64,000 nt of DNA from CAVVSD01 sp963757125 (lineage in GTDB: Bacteria > Actinomycetota > Thermoleophilia > Solirubrobacterales > Solirubrobacteraceae): the NCBI GenBank assembly GCA_963757125.1, contig CAVWQP010000009.1:806001-870000 (forward strand). The letters run 5' to 3'. Below, piece by piece: positions 25,132 through 33,807 of the stretch; the first letter of the stretch is position 1; each line of letters opens with the position of its first letter. The notes below the pieces were generated by a model that searched no databases, was not told where the DNA came from, and saw only the letters and a program-made list of their open reading frames with translations. The position numbers and the translations under genes are program-made.

Positions 25132-25908
25132 ATGCAACTACAGAGCAAGGTCGCGGTCGTCTACGGAGCCGCAGGCGCGATCGGCGGTGCCGTCGCCCGC
25201 GCGTTCGCGTCGGAGGGAGCGACGGTCTTCCTCACGGGACGCAGCCTGGCGCCCGTCGAGGCGGTCGCCGAGGAAATCGGATCGGCGCAGGCCGCCGAGG
25301 TCGACGCGCTCGACGAGCGCGCGGTGGACGAGCACCTGCGGTCCGTCGTCGAGCAGGCGGGTCGCGTCGACATCTCCTTCAACGCGATCGGCATCCCGGA
25401 CGCGGAGATCCTGGGCGTCCCGTTCCTCGACCTCGACGTCGAGCGGTTCGCGGAGCCGATCAGGGACTACACGACGTCGTACTTCCTGACCGCCCGCCTC
25501 GCGGCGCGGCACATGATCCGCAGCGGGTCGGGCGTGATCATGACGGTCAGCGCGGTCCCCGCCCGGACCGGCACGCCGCTGAACGGCGGCTACGGGCCCG
25601 CGCAGGCCGCCAGGGAGGCGCTCACGCGCGACCTGTCCATGGAGTTCGCGCCGCACGGCATCCGGGTGGTCGCACTGCGGCCGCACGGCCTGCCCGAGAC
25701 CTCCACCATGCACGAGCTCTTCGACGCCAAGCGCAGGGGCGCGATGACCTGGGAGGAGTTCGAGGCCTTCCTCGCCGCCTCGAGCCATCCCCGCCGGCTG
25801 CAGCGGCTCGAGGAGGTCGCGAACGCGGCCGTTCTCGTGGCCTCCGACGGGGCGAGCGGCCTGACCGGGACGACCGTCAACCTCACGATGGGCACGACGA
25901 GCGACTAG
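25132..25908 (+). CDS. SDR-family oxidoreductase with an atypical active site
   Basis: 258 residues. The cofactor motif is VYGAAGAIGGA, and FNAIGIPD replaces the usual NNAG. The expected YxxxK is YGPAQ: tyrosine is present but lysine is replaced by glutamine, and the serine lies in TVSAVPARTG. It is either a divergent SDR using another base or a non-catalytic or specialised member. It diverges from the SnoaL-domain sigma gene, with 83 bp between start codons, and may be under that factor's control. ATG 25132 has a weak ribosome site. Confidence 0.75.
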   Translation: MQLQSKVAVVYGAAGAIGGAVARAFASEGATVFLTGRSLAPVEAVAEEIGSAQAAEVDALDERAVDEHLRSVVEQAGRVDISFNAIGIPDAEILGVPFLDLDVERFAEPIRDYTTSYFLTARLAARHMIRSGSGVIMTVSAVPARTGTPLNGGYGPAQAAREALTRDLSMEFAPHGIRVVALRPHGLPETSTMHELFDAKRRGAMTWEEFEAFLAASSHPRRLQRLEEVANAAVLVASDGASGLTGTTVNLTMGTTSD

Positions 25909-25946
25909 GGCTCAAGTCGGGGAGCTCACCCGCCGATACCGGGCCG

Positions 25947-26915
25947 GTGAGCTCCCCCCTCAGGCTCCTGCTCTTCCTCGTGCTCGCCCTCGGCACCCTC
26001 GCACCGGCGTTCCTCGCGATCGCCGAGCGCGCCGAGGCGGACACGCGACTGCACCCCGTCACGGGCACGCTGCACACGAAGATCGGCATCGCCGACCAGA
26101 AGAAGGACATGTTCGAGGACGACCGGTTCCTCGGCCTCGGCGTGAAGTACGCGCGGCGGTCGGTGAGCTGGGACGTCACCCGCGACCCGCGGCTGACCCA
26201 GGAGTTCGACGAGTGGCTGCAGGGCGCTCGCAAGGCCGAGGCGCAGCCGCTCATCACGTTCGCGCGCTCGGCGCGGCCCGGCCGCCGGCGCGTGCAGCCG
26301 ACCGCCGAGCAGTACGAGCGCGAGATGCGCGCCTTCAAGCGCAAGTGGCCGTGGGTGCGCGCGTTCTCGACGTGGAACGAGGTCAACCTCCCCGGCGAGG
26401 GTCCGGCGAGCAACCCCAAGCTCGTGGGCAGCTACTACCGGATCCTCAAGCGGACGTTCCCGACGTCCAAGGTCCTCGCCGCCGATCTCCTGGACCTGCC
26501 GAGCATGGTCACCTGGGTCGAGCGCTTCCAGCGCGTCAACAAGATCCAGCCGAAGTACTGGGGCCTGCACAACTACGTGACCGCGAACCGCTTCCAGGTC
26601 GAGCGCACGAAGCGCCTGCTGCAGGCGACGAAGGGCGAGATCTGGATCACCGAGGTCGGCGGCCTCGTCGCGCGGCGCAACCGGACGCTCATCAAGCTGA
26701 CGCAGGGCAAGGCGCACGCCGCCCAGGTCACGCGCTTCATGTTCGACAAGCTCGCGCGGCTCGACCCGCGGCTGACGCGGATCTACGCGTACCACTGGGA
26801 CTCGTCGAGCACCCGCGACACGTGGGACTCGGCGTTCATCGGGCCCGACGACAAGGAGCGGCCGGCCTTCGCCGTCTTCCGTCGGGTGCTGGGCCAGGTC
26901 CGCCCGGCCTCGTAG
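25947..26915 (+). CDS. Secreted glycoside hydrolase-like (clan A type) protein
   Basis: 322 residues from GTG 25947. A signal peptide (LRLLLFLVLALGTLAPAFLA) precedes a TIM-barrel-like domain. Two candidate catalytic glutamates sit where clan GH-A enzymes place them: Glu145 after strand 4 (TWNEVNLP) and Glu236 after strand 7 (IWITEVGG). An aromatic segment follows (IYAYHWDSSS). It probably cleaves an extracellular or cell-wall polysaccharide; the exact GH family cannot be named from motifs alone. It overlaps no other gene and ends 32 bp before the convergent anti-sigma gene. Confidence 0.72.
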   Translation: MSSPLRLLLFLVLALGTLAPAFLAIAERAEADTRLHPVTGTLHTKIGIADQKKDMFEDDRFLGLGVKYARRSVSWDVTRDPRLTQEFDEWLQGARKAEAQPLITFARSARPGRRRVQPTAEQYEREMRAFKRKWPWVRAFSTWNEVNLPGEGPASNPKLVGSYYRILKRTFPTSKVLAADLLDLPSMVTWVERFQRVNKIQPKYWGLHNYVTANRFQVERTKRLLQATKGEIWITEVGGLVARRNRTLIKLTQGKAHAAQVTRFMFDKLARLDPRLTRIYAYHWDSSSTRDTWDSAFIGPDDKERPAFAVFRRVLGQVRPAS

Positions 26916-26947
26916 GGTCGTTCGCATGGCACCCGTGCGGATCGGGC

Positions 26948-27217
26948 TCAGGGCTCGTCGCGCAACTCGCGGAACGCCTTGAGCAGCGTCGCGTGCGTCG
27001 CCGGGTCGGCGGCGGGGAGGTCGGTCTCCGGGAGCGTCGCGGCGACCATCCTGATGTCCTCGAGGTAGCCGGTGCAGCCGTCGCAGCCGGCCATGTGCGC
27101 CTCGAAGCGGGCGCGCTGCTCGGGCGGGAGGGCGTCGTCGAGGTAGTCGGTGACGAGCTCGACGAACTCGCGGCAGGCGAGCGGGTTCTCGCGGCGGCGG
27201 CGGAGGCGGAGGCGCAT
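26948..27217 (-). CDS. Zinc-finger (zf-HC2) anti-sigma factor
   Basis: 89 residues. The ZAS motif is CREFVELVTDYLDDALPPEQ followed by FEAHMAGCDGC (HxxxCxxC). No membrane helix is present. The ATG overlaps the sigma gene stop (ATGA). It presumably holds the adjacent sigma factor inactive until stress releases it. Confidence 0.85.
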   Translation of the reverse strand: MRLRLRRRRENPLACREFVELVTDYLDDALPPEQRARFEAHMAGCDGCTGYLEDIRMVAATLPETDLPAADPATHATLLKAFRELRDEP

Positions 27218-27816
27218 CAGGCGTTCGCCTCCAGTGCCGTGCGGACCCGTGCGCGAGCGCGGTGCAGGAGCACGCGCTGGTTGCCGGGGGTGAGGTCGAG
27301 CAGCTCACACACCTCCTCGGAGGGTAGGCCCGCGAGGTCGCGCAGGGCGATGACCGCGCGCTGGCCGTCGGGGAGCGCCCCGACCGCCGCCAGCAGCTCC
27401 CCGCGCAGCTCCTGCGCGAGCAGCCGCTGCTCGGGGTCGGTGGCGAGGCGGCGTGGGGGAGCGGCCCACATGTCGTCCGCGCCGAAGCGGGAGGGGTCGA
27501 CCGTCGGCCCCTCGGACTCCGCGGCGAGCGTCGAGAACGGGACCGTCCGCGCCTCGCGGACCGCGCGCGTGCGCGCGCGGTTCACGAGGATGGAGAAGAT
27601 CCACGTCCTCACCGACGAACGCCCCTCGAAGGCGTCGAGTCCGCGGACCACGGCGAGCCACGTGTCCTGGACGACCTCCTCCGCGACGGCCTCGCTGCGC
27701 ACGAAGGAGCGCGCGACGAACCGCAGCGCGCCGTCGTGGCGTGCGACGAGTCCCTCGAAGGCGGACTCGTCCCCGGATCGCAGGCGTCCGAGCAGCTCGG
27801 TCTCGTCGGGGGCCAG
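27217..27816 (-). CDS. ECF sigma factor with uncertain start
   Basis: Region 2 (SEAVAEEVVQDTWLAVVRGL, then RTWIFSILVNRARTRAVREA) and region 4 (LPDGQRAVIALRDLAGLPSE, then VCELLDLTPGNQRVLLHRA) are clear. Homology extends upstream of the first GTG (27702): LLGRLRSGDESAFEGLVARH is typical region 1.2/2.1. An in-frame TAG lies just before the CTG at 27816 and there is no ATG, GTG or TTG between them. I therefore give CTG 27816 (199 residues), a normal length for the family; GTG 27702 would remove part of region 2. It lies 15 bp after the BBE flavoprotein gene, so reinitiation is possible. Confidence 0.75.
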   Translation of the reverse strand: MAPDETELLGRLRSGDESAFEGLVARHDGALRFVARSFVRSEAVAEEVVQDTWLAVVRGLDAFEGRSSVRTWIFSILVNRARTRAVREARTVPFSTLAAESEGPTVDPSRFGADDMWAAPPRRLATDPEQRLLAQELRGELLAAVGALPDGQRAVIALRDLAGLPSEEVCELLDLTPGNQRVLLHRARARVRTALEANA

Positions 27817-27830
27817 GGCGCGACGCTACC

Positions 27831-29243
27831 TCAGGCGGCCGGCGCGATGTTGTGGTTGAGGCGGAAGGCGTTGTCGGGGTCGTACTGCGCCTTGATCCGC
27901 CCGAGCCGGGCCAGGTTGCGGCCCAGCGCGGTGTCCGCCCCGACGTCGGGCGACGCGCCGTCGCGGCCGCTGAAGTTGAGGTAGACCTCGCCCGTGCCGT
28001 AGGGCGTCAGGCGGTCCCAGGCGGTGCGGACCCAGGCGACGTTCCGTGCGTCGTGGGCCTCGTCGGCCCAGTTGCTGTCGACGGCCACGAGGTACGGCGC
28101 GGTCCGCTGCGCGAAGGCGGTCGCCTCGGGGTCGACCTTCGCGATCGCGCCGCCCATCTGCATCACCTCGACCATCGCCAGCGGGGTGGGGCGGTCGTCC
28201 GCGAGCTGGGTCAGCGTGTTGATCGCGTCGTCGGTGAGCGCATCGAGGTACTGCGACTTCCAGAACGAGCGCTGGCCGCCGCGGGGGAAGAGGCCGTCGA
28301 AGCCCGACTGCACGCCGGTGAACGGCGCGGGGCCCGAGAGGTCGGCGAGGACGGTGCCGAGCTCGCGCAGCGGCCTGGTCTCTTCGAGCCCCTCGATCGG
28401 GTCGGGGCCGCAGTGGACGGCGCCGACGATCGTGACGGCGCGATCGTGCAGCTGCGGCGGCATGTGCGGGTCGGCGGGGAAGGTGAGCGCGACGACGAGG
28501 GAGGAGACCTCGTCCGGTGCGCCTTCGGCGTAGTCGCGCCAGCCGCGCAGGACCGACGCGTACTCCTCGGCGGGGTAGAACGTCGCCGAGAAGCCGACGA
28601 GCGGGCCGAGCGGGTTCAGGGCGAACGTGAACGAGGTCACGACGCCGAAGTTCCCGCCGCCGCCCTTGAGCGCCCAGAAGAGCTCAGGGTGTTGGGTGTC
28701 GTTGGTCGTGAGGATCCGGCCGTCCGCGGTGACGACCTCGGCCTCCACGAGCTGGTCGACGGTCAGGCCGTACCTACGGCGGACCCAGCCGTAGCCGCCG
28801 CCGAGCGTGAGGCCGGCGACGCCGGTGTCGGAGACGACGCCGCCGGGTGCGACGAGGCCGTGGGCCTGGGTCTCGCGGTCGACGTCGGCCCAGAGCGCGC
28901 CGCCCTGGACGACCGCGCGGTTCGCGATCGGGTCGACGTGCACGGCGCGCATGTCGGCGAGGTCGATGAGCATGCCCGTCGTCGGCGAGCTGAGCCCGGC
29001 GATGGAGTGCCCGCCGCCGCGGATGGCGATGGGCATGCGGTTGCTTTGCGCGTACTTGACCGCATCGACCACGTCCGCGGTGCCCGACGCGCGGACGACG
29101 ATGTCGGGCGTGCTCGCGTGCATGGCGTTGTACGCCGGGCGCGACGGGTCGGGGTCGTGCGGGCCGGCGACGGGGCCGCGGATCTGGGTCCGGAGCTCGT
29201 CCAGCGTGGAGCCGGCGCTCGGGGGCGCCATGGTCTCGGACAT
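27831..29243 (-). CDS. FAD-linked oxidase, berberine-bridge-enzyme family
   Basis: 470 residues. ATG 29243 is preceded by GGAGGG. The PCMH-type FAD domain has IAIRGGGHSIAGLS, in which the histidine is the usual 8-alpha covalent FAD attachment site, and VAGLTLGGGYGW. The second attachment cysteine of bicovalent enzymes is not at the expected position, so FAD is probably monocovalent. The C-terminal BBE domain ends AQYDPDNAFRLNHNIAP. Members oxidise carbohydrates, alkaloids or phenolic alcohols with O2. It is upstream of, and probably co-transcribed with, the sigma/anti-sigma pair, an unusual order. Confidence 0.85.
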   Translation of the reverse strand: MSETMAPPSAGSTLDELRTQIRGPVAGPHDPDPSRPAYNAMHASTPDIVVRASGTADVVDAVKYAQSNRMPIAIRGGGHSIAGLSSPTTGMLIDLADMRAVHVDPIANRAVVQGGALWADVDRETQAHGLVAPGGVVSDTGVAGLTLGGGYGWVRRRYGLTVDQLVEAEVVTADGRILTTNDTQHPELFWALKGGGGNFGVVTSFTFALNPLGPLVGFSATFYPAEEYASVLRGWRDYAEGAPDEVSSLVVALTFPADPHMPPQLHDRAVTIVGAVHCGPDPIEGLEETRPLRELGTVLADLSGPAPFTGVQSGFDGLFPRGGQRSFWKSQYLDALTDDAINTLTQLADDRPTPLAMVEVMQMGGAIAKVDPEATAFAQRTAPYLVAVDSNWADEAHDARNVAWVRTAWDRLTPYGTGEVYLNFSGRDGASPDVGADTALGRNLARLGRIKAQYDPDNAFRLNHNIAPAA

Positions 29244-29355
29244 CACTGCCCTCCTGGCTCGGGGTGCGGGGTGCGCGTGAGTCCGTCGACGGCGCGAGGC
29301 GTTACACGCGACCTGCGAGACCGAGCCCGGGCGCGGTAGGATTGGCGACGAGCTG

Positions 29356-29426
29356 GCGGGCGAAGTGTTGTGGTTGCACAGAAGCCTTCCAAGCTTCTAG
29401 GGCGGGTTCGATTCCCGTCGCCCGCT
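29356..29426 (+). tRNA. tRNA-Gly (UCC)
   Basis: A 71-nt cloverleaf. The acceptor GCGGGCG (29356-29362) pairs with CGCCCGC (29419-29425). The anticodon stem GAAGC/GCTTC encloses loop CTTCCAA with anticodon TCC. The T arm is GCGGG-TTCGATT-CCCGT. CCA is not encoded. Confidence 0.93.
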
Positions 29427-29442
29427 CTGTTCGTAGTAGCCA

Positions 29443-29516
29443 CGGGGAGTGGCGCAGTCTGGTAGCGCACCCGGCTGGGGGCCGGGCGGTCGCAGGTTCA
29501 AATCCTGTCTCCCCGA
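29443..29516 (+). tRNA. tRNA-Pro (GGG)
   Basis: A 74-nt cloverleaf. The acceptor CGGGGAG (29443-29449) pairs with CTCCCCG (29509-29515). The anticodon stem CCCGG/CCGGG encloses loop CTGGGGG, anticodon GGG; the T loop is TTCAAAT. It lies 16 nt after tRNA-Gly and probably shares its transcript. It marks the start of the decayed region, a common integration position. Confidence 0.93.
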
Positions 29517-29523
29517 TCAGCGG

Positions 29524-29550
29524 AAGCCCCGCGTTTGCGGGGCTTTCGTG
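29524..29550 (+). terminator. Rho-independent terminator of the tRNA pair
   Basis: AAGCCCCGC (29524-29532) pairs with GCGGGGCTT (29537-29545) over a GTTT loop, followed by a T-rich stretch (TCGTGTTGTT). Confidence 0.8.
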
Positions 29551-29980
29551 TTGTTAGGGGCCGAATCGTTCGGCGCTGCGGGGAACAGACGGGGTACAAA
29601 CTCTCTGCGGACGGGCTGGACGCTGCGCATCGCTGGAGTGTCTGCGAGGGGCCGGACGGGCGCAACGTGGCTGGTGATCAGAGCGCGTGAGTTCGCCCTC
29701 GATGACCCAGCCCACGCATCGCTCCGCCGCGGTCAGGGAAGCTCGCGCCACTCACGTCGGAGGTGTCGTCGGCCGGCGCCGTGGAGCGCAGTACGGCCAG
29801 TCAGCTTGAGAGCCGGGAGCGTGCTCGAGTCACCGAGGGGGAACCGGGCGGGTGGCGATGCCGGCGTCTGGTGGCACTGGGCGGCAGGCGCCGGACGGTC
29901 CGGCGAGCGCCCGATCGGGTCCCGTTGCGGCGGTAGCTGTCCCTCTCGCGACCCGGTCGCCGGTTGACATGGGTGGGTGG

Positions 29981-30111
29981 CCGCTCTCGTCCCGCCCCGG
30001 CTGGGGTTCTCGCCCGTTCTCCGATCCCGACCACCCACTCACCCCTAATGGGGCGATCGGGTGGTCGGAATCGATTCCAGGACTCAAGCAGCCGGGGCGG
30101 GACGAGAGCGG
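29981..30111. repeat. Nested inverted repeat with 23-bp perfect outer arms
   Basis: Outer arms 29981-30003 and 30089-30111 are perfect 23-bp reverse complements (left arm begins CCGCTCTCGTCCCGC). Inside, CCGACCACCC (30027-30036) pairs with GGGTGGTCGG (30059-30068), and a central CCCC-TAAT-GGGG pairs again. Transcribed, this would fold as one long, partly bulged hairpin of 131 nt. No gene is visible inside it. Confidence 0.85.
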
Positions 30112-30635
30112 GGCAGAGGGAAGTCACAACAGACGAGGGATGCAGGATGTCGGTGGAGTTTTCACACCGGGGTGTTGCTGAAAACGAATGGAAGGACTGG
30201 CCAAACGCAGGGCGTACGGGCGGACGTTGCGTTCGGCGGTGCGGATTGCGCGCACGGTCGAGAAGTGAACCGGAGAGCCTTGGATCTGGGAGCTCCGCGG
30301 CGCGAGCTCTAACGACTCAGGGATGCCGAGAGGCGGAATGGCGGACTCGGGTGCTCGCACCAGGCAGGGCGGCGGCCAGGCCGGCTCGTGCCACACAGCA
30401 ATCATGTACTCCACAACGCTTGAATGAGCCACGCCGCCCAACGCGTCGTGCGTGCCATTCGGCCAGCAAGCTCGATAGCTGGTTATCTGGCGCGCCAGGG
30501 CTCCACCCGGGTCCGCATTCACGCGAACGCAACAGTCACCGCGCCGGCTTCAGGGCGGTCGCATGGCATGGAAACCAGCCGTTGCCGCAGGCGGCGGCCT
30601 GCTACTGCAGGCAGTCCGAGCGGCAGCGCGCTCCC

Positions 30636-30680
30636 GGTGCTCGCCACTGTCGCTTCTGCCTCGATGCGATAGCGGGGCGC
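30636..30680. repeat. Interspersed repeat, diverged copy 1
   Basis: CGGTGCTCGCC is followed by core TCTGCCTCGATGCGATAG (30655-30672), related to the better copies at 33725 and 40324. Confidence 0.4.
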
Positions 30681-30701
30681 GGGTCGTGGGGCCACGTGTG
30701 G

Positions 30702-30763
30702 TCAGTCGGGGTGGCCGACCACGTTGACGACGACCCCGTTCGGGTCGCGGACTGTGGCTCATC
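30702..30763 (-). pseudogene. C-terminal scrap of a VOC/glyoxalase-family gene
   Basis: The minus strand reads TVRDPNGVVVNVVGHPD followed by a stop at 30704-30702. The VRDPNG.V segment is the characteristic last strand of vicinal-oxygen-chelate domains. No matching upstream coding sequence is found, so only the 3' end survives. Confidence 0.45.
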
Positions 30764-30814
30764 CTTGCCGTGGCGGGGGCGAGCGGGGCTGCCGCGCGCG
30801 AGCTTGGCGTTGTC

Positions 30815-31519
30815 TCACGACCACGGCCGCGCCCAGGCGACGGCGAACAGCCCGGCTACCAGCGCAACTGGAACGAGGTAGCCAGTGCGGCCGTCACCGA
30901 GTCGGCTCGCTCCGAGCGCGGCCCCGCCCGCGTATGCGATCAGCACCACCGACAACACGGCGACCAACCGCCGTTCCGACTCGCGCTCGCGACTGCCGGG
31001 CGGCATACCGATGGTCTCGCCAACGCGGGCGATGGCCCCCGTCGTGAAGGTCGTCGACACGGCGACACCCGCGACGGTGCGGATGACCTCGGTCTGCAAG
31101 CCCATCGCGAGCGCGGCGGCGGCCAGCCCGGCGACCTGCGCGGCGGTCGTCGTGAACGGGTTCTCCCCCGACGCCACTAGCACGACGGCCAACGCCGTCA
31201 GCAGCACCAACTCCAGTCCCAGAACCGTCGCCGCACCTCGCCGCGGGCCTACCCGCACCCTCGACCATCGGCCAAACGCGGCGCCGACCATGAACGCCGC
31301 GATTGCGACCGGCGGTGCCCAACCCGGCGCCGGGCTGGCCCCGCCGATCGACAGTCCCAGGAACGCGACGTTGCCGCTCTGGTTGGCCGGAAACACCGAA
31401 ACCACATGCAAGAAGCCCACCGCGTCGACGAAGCCGGCGACGACAGCAAGCACAACGGCGACCAGGGGGCGCGAGACCGGCGACGGATCGCGCCCGGCGA
31501 CAGAGTCTGGCGAGCCCAT
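30815..31519 (-). CDS. DUF1275 (YoaK-type) membrane protein
   Basis: 234 residues with about six membrane helices. The family signature is visible as VAGFVDAVGFLHVVSVFPAN followed by QSGNVAFLG, and AMGLQTEVIRTVAGVAVSTT followed by FTTGAIA (two half-repeats with N-G/T-G patterns). Function is unknown; some members affect stress or nitrogen responses. ATG 31519 follows AAAGGG. It is intact despite the decayed surroundings. Confidence 0.87.
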   Translation of the reverse strand: MGSPDSVAGRDPSPVSRPLVAVVLAVVAGFVDAVGFLHVVSVFPANQSGNVAFLGLSIGGASPAPGWAPPVAIAAFMVGAAFGRWSRVRVGPRRGAATVLGLELVLLTALAVVLVASGENPFTTTAAQVAGLAAAALAMGLQTEVIRTVAGVAVSTTFTTGAIARVGETIGMPPGSRERESERRLVAVLSVVLIAYAGGAALGASRLGDGRTGYLVPVALVAGLFAVAWARPWS

Positions 31520-31805
31520 GCGAACCCTTTCAGTCTCAGCAGAACCCGCGGCTGAGCCCGATCGTCATCGGCTGGGGCTGCGACTGGCCCGCGCGGAGGA
31601 CACGCATACTGCCCGAATCTCGCTACTGCCTCCGCCTGCCAGGAGGAGCAGCGCCCGCGTCGGCCTCCGCTGCTCGTTTCTATGCAGAGCACCAGCGGGG
31701 TACCGCTATCGCTCGCCGTTCACGGCAGGTGTGGTCGCGGACCTCGTGGGCGTCTCTGGCGCTTTGCGCGGTGCGAAATTCCTCGTCGGCCGCCCAGCCG
31801 AAGCG

Positions 31806-31811
31806 TAGAAT
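31806..31811 (+). promoter_or_regulatory. -10 box of a probable leaderless transcript
   Basis: TAGAAT ends 7 nt before the ATG at 31819. No Shine-Dalgarno sequence is present and no convincing -35 box lies upstream. Confidence 0.45.
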
Positions 31812-31818
31812 CTCTCCC

Positions 31819-32262
31819 ATGGCAGCCGCCGACGACAGCGTCGCGGCGCGCGTGCTGGTCGTCGCGCATCGCACCGCAGCGACGCCGCGGCTGATCGAGG
31901 CCGTCCGAGCGCGGGCGACGGCGGGACCGTGCACGTTCACGCTGCTGGTTCCCCGCGGCTACTGGGATCCGGACACCGAGGCCTCGTCGCTCGTGCTCGA
32001 GCTGGCGCTGCCCCTGCTGGAGGATGCCGCCGGCGCACCCATCACCGGAGTCGTCGGCGCGAGCGACCCTTTGCTCGCCGTCCGCGAGGCCCTCGCCGAT
32101 GGCGATTTCCACGACGTCATCATCTCCACGCTGCCTGCGCGCGTGTCGCACTGGCTCCGGCGCGACTTGCCGAGCCGGGTCGAGAGGCTCGGCCTGCCGG
32201 TCACCGTCGTCATCGCGCAGGAGCGGCGGGGATCGTCGACCCCACCGATCGATCAGCGCTAG
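31819..32262 (+). CDS. Universal-stress-protein-like (HUP-fold) small protein
   Basis: 147 residues. It resembles a family common in Solirubrobacter-type genomes: ARVLVVAHRTAATPRLIEAV, then FTLLVPRGYWDP, GVVGASDPLLAVREAL, DVIISTLPARVSHWLRRDLP and LPVTVVIAQE. The alternating strand/helix order and final strand are as in UspA nucleotide-binding folds, but the GX2GX9G ATP loop is not evident. Role unknown. Confidence 0.7.
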   Translation: MAAADDSVAARVLVVAHRTAATPRLIEAVRARATAGPCTFTLLVPRGYWDPDTEASSLVLELALPLLEDAAGAPITGVVGASDPLLAVREALADGDFHDVIISTLPARVSHWLRRDLPSRVERLGLPVTVVIAQERRGSSTPPIDQR

Positions 32263-32570
32263 CCGGCCCATGCCCAGCGACCAGGTCCGACGTGTAGCCG
32301 CGCAACAGAGCACGAGTGCACGAGGCCGGATCTCCGCCTCCTTCGCGTGATCGCGACGCTGCCGCTCGTCGTCCATTGCACAGCGGTGATCCGCAGCGGT
32401 TGCGTGCGGCTCGATTCGGCTCTGTGGAGCCGCACGACTTGCGCTGAGTGGGACCTGCTTGCGCTCAGATTGGTACCCGCCTGGTACCTCGCAGGCTGAG
32501 TCCGGTGTGCTCGTTGGGTCGGGGGCGCATGATTGGGCGTCCGCACCCGCGCGAGCCACCTGGAGGAAGC

Positions 32571-33629
32571 ATGATCGTCGACTGTGCCCACTACCGCGAC
32601 GGCCGGCGCCAGCACGAGGGACCGATGGAGCTCGACGAGGCCGCGAGGATCTGCCTCGACGGGGACGGAGGATTCGTGTGGCTCGGAGTGGTCGAGCCCG
32701 ACCCGGCCGAGTTGGCTCTCGTGCAGGAGCGGTTCGGGCTTCACGACCTCGCCGTGGAGGACGCGCAAAGCTTCCATCTACGGCCCAAGATTGAGCAGTA
32801 CGACGAAGGAGGCGTCTACTTCGCCGTCTTGAGGACCGCCCGCTACGTCGACGAGCGCGAGGCGATCGACTTCGGCGAGGTCTCGGTGTTCATCTCCAGC
32901 CGTTTCGTGATCACCGTTCGCCAGGGGGCGGCCAGCGACCTCCACGACGCGAGGCTGAGGCTGGAGCGCCGCGCCGAGCTGCTCAGAGAGGGTCCCGCTG
33001 CCGTGCTGTGGGCGATCCTCGACAAGGTCGTCGACGATTACGCGCCCGTTGTTGAAGGTCTCGAGCGCGACGTCGAGCAGGTCGAGTCCACGGTTTTCAG
33101 CGGCAGCGCGGCGGCCACCGAGCGTACCTATTTCCTGCGTCGTGAGGCGACCGACTTCTACCGCGCCGTGCACCCGCTCCTCGGGCCGCTCGAGGGCCTC
33201 GAGCGCGGCACCTACCTCCCCGTTGGCCACGAGCTCGCCCAGTTCTTCCGCGACGTCAACGATCACCTCAAGCTCGTCAATGAGGAAGTCATCGCCCTGC
33301 GCGATCTGCTCGCGATCATCCTCCAGGCCAACATGGCGGTCATCTCGGTCGCCCAGAACGAAATGGGCGTGCGCCAGACCGAGGCCACCAAGCAGCTCAC
33401 CCTGGTCGCCACGATCTTCCTGCCCCTCAGCTTCGTCGCCAGCTTCTTCGGAATGAACTTCGGCTGGTTGACCGCCCACATCACACCGCTGTGGGCGTTC
33501 CTGCTGTACGGCGTCGGAAGCTTCGCGGCATCGTTGGCCGCGCTGCTGTTCTGGTTCCGCCGCAGCGGCCACCTCGGACGCGAAACCCGCCCGAGCCGCG
33601 ATGGCGCCGTCACGTCACTCGGCGGATAG
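32571..33629 (+). CDS. corA: CorA-type Mg2+/Co2+/Ni2+ channel
   Basis: 352 residues from ATG 32571 behind GGAGGAAG. A long alpha/beta cytoplasmic funnel precedes two C-terminal membrane helices. The selectivity motif is GMN in FFGMNFGW, preceded by QLTLVATIFLPLSFVAS. The stalk-helix segment includes VNEEVIALRDLLAIILQANM. It should form a pentameric, inner-membrane divalent-cation channel gated by Mg2+. No Mg2+ riboswitch is visible upstream. Confidence 0.92.
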   Translation: MIVDCAHYRDGRRQHEGPMELDEAARICLDGDGGFVWLGVVEPDPAELALVQERFGLHDLAVEDAQSFHLRPKIEQYDEGGVYFAVLRTARYVDEREAIDFGEVSVFISSRFVITVRQGAASDLHDARLRLERRAELLREGPAAVLWAILDKVVDDYAPVVEGLERDVEQVESTVFSGSAAATERTYFLRREATDFYRAVHPLLGPLEGLERGTYLPVGHELAQFFRDVNDHLKLVNEEVIALRDLLAIILQANMAVISVAQNEMGVRQTEATKQLTLVATIFLPLSFVASFFGMNFGWLTAHITPLWAFLLYGVGSFAASLAALLFWFRRSGHLGRETRPSRDGAVTSLGG

Positions 33630-33724
33630 CGGCCCGATTCGCTCGCGGGGAGCGACGCTCGGGTCGGACAGGGCTATCCGCTCGCCGCGTCGCGAACCCC
33701 TGCCAGCAACGACATGCGACTGCC

Positions 33725-33807
33725 GCTTCTCGTCCAGAGCAACAGCGGGCCGCTTGCGCGCGGTGCTCCCCCTTCTGCCTCGAAGCGGCAGCGGCACCCC
33801 GGTTACC
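33725..33807. repeat. Interspersed repeat, copy 2
   Basis: It shares GCTTCTCGTCCA, CGGTGCT and the core TCTGCCTCGAAGCGGCAG in the same order and spacing (within 1 nt) as 40324-40408. The core forms a CTGCC/GGCAG hairpin. It lies between the CorA gene and the 3' end of the ICMT-like gene. Confidence 0.65.

Larger units (their letters stand above)
29556..30701. other. Long stretch without a recognisable gene
   Basis: I see no coding pattern on either strand; the short open frames are low-complexity and lack homology. It holds the nested inverted repeat (29981-30111) and one copy of the interspersed repeat (about 30636-30680). Its position right after tRNA-Pro, with a decayed integrase 10 kb further on, suits an old insertion, but I found no duplicated tRNA 3' end to serve as the other attachment site. 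Confidence 0.5.

Noticed and set aside
29443..29516. tRNA-Pro 3' end as attachment site with a second copy downstream
   Set aside because: I searched by eye for a repeat of the 3' end of this tRNA in 29.5-45 kb and found none.
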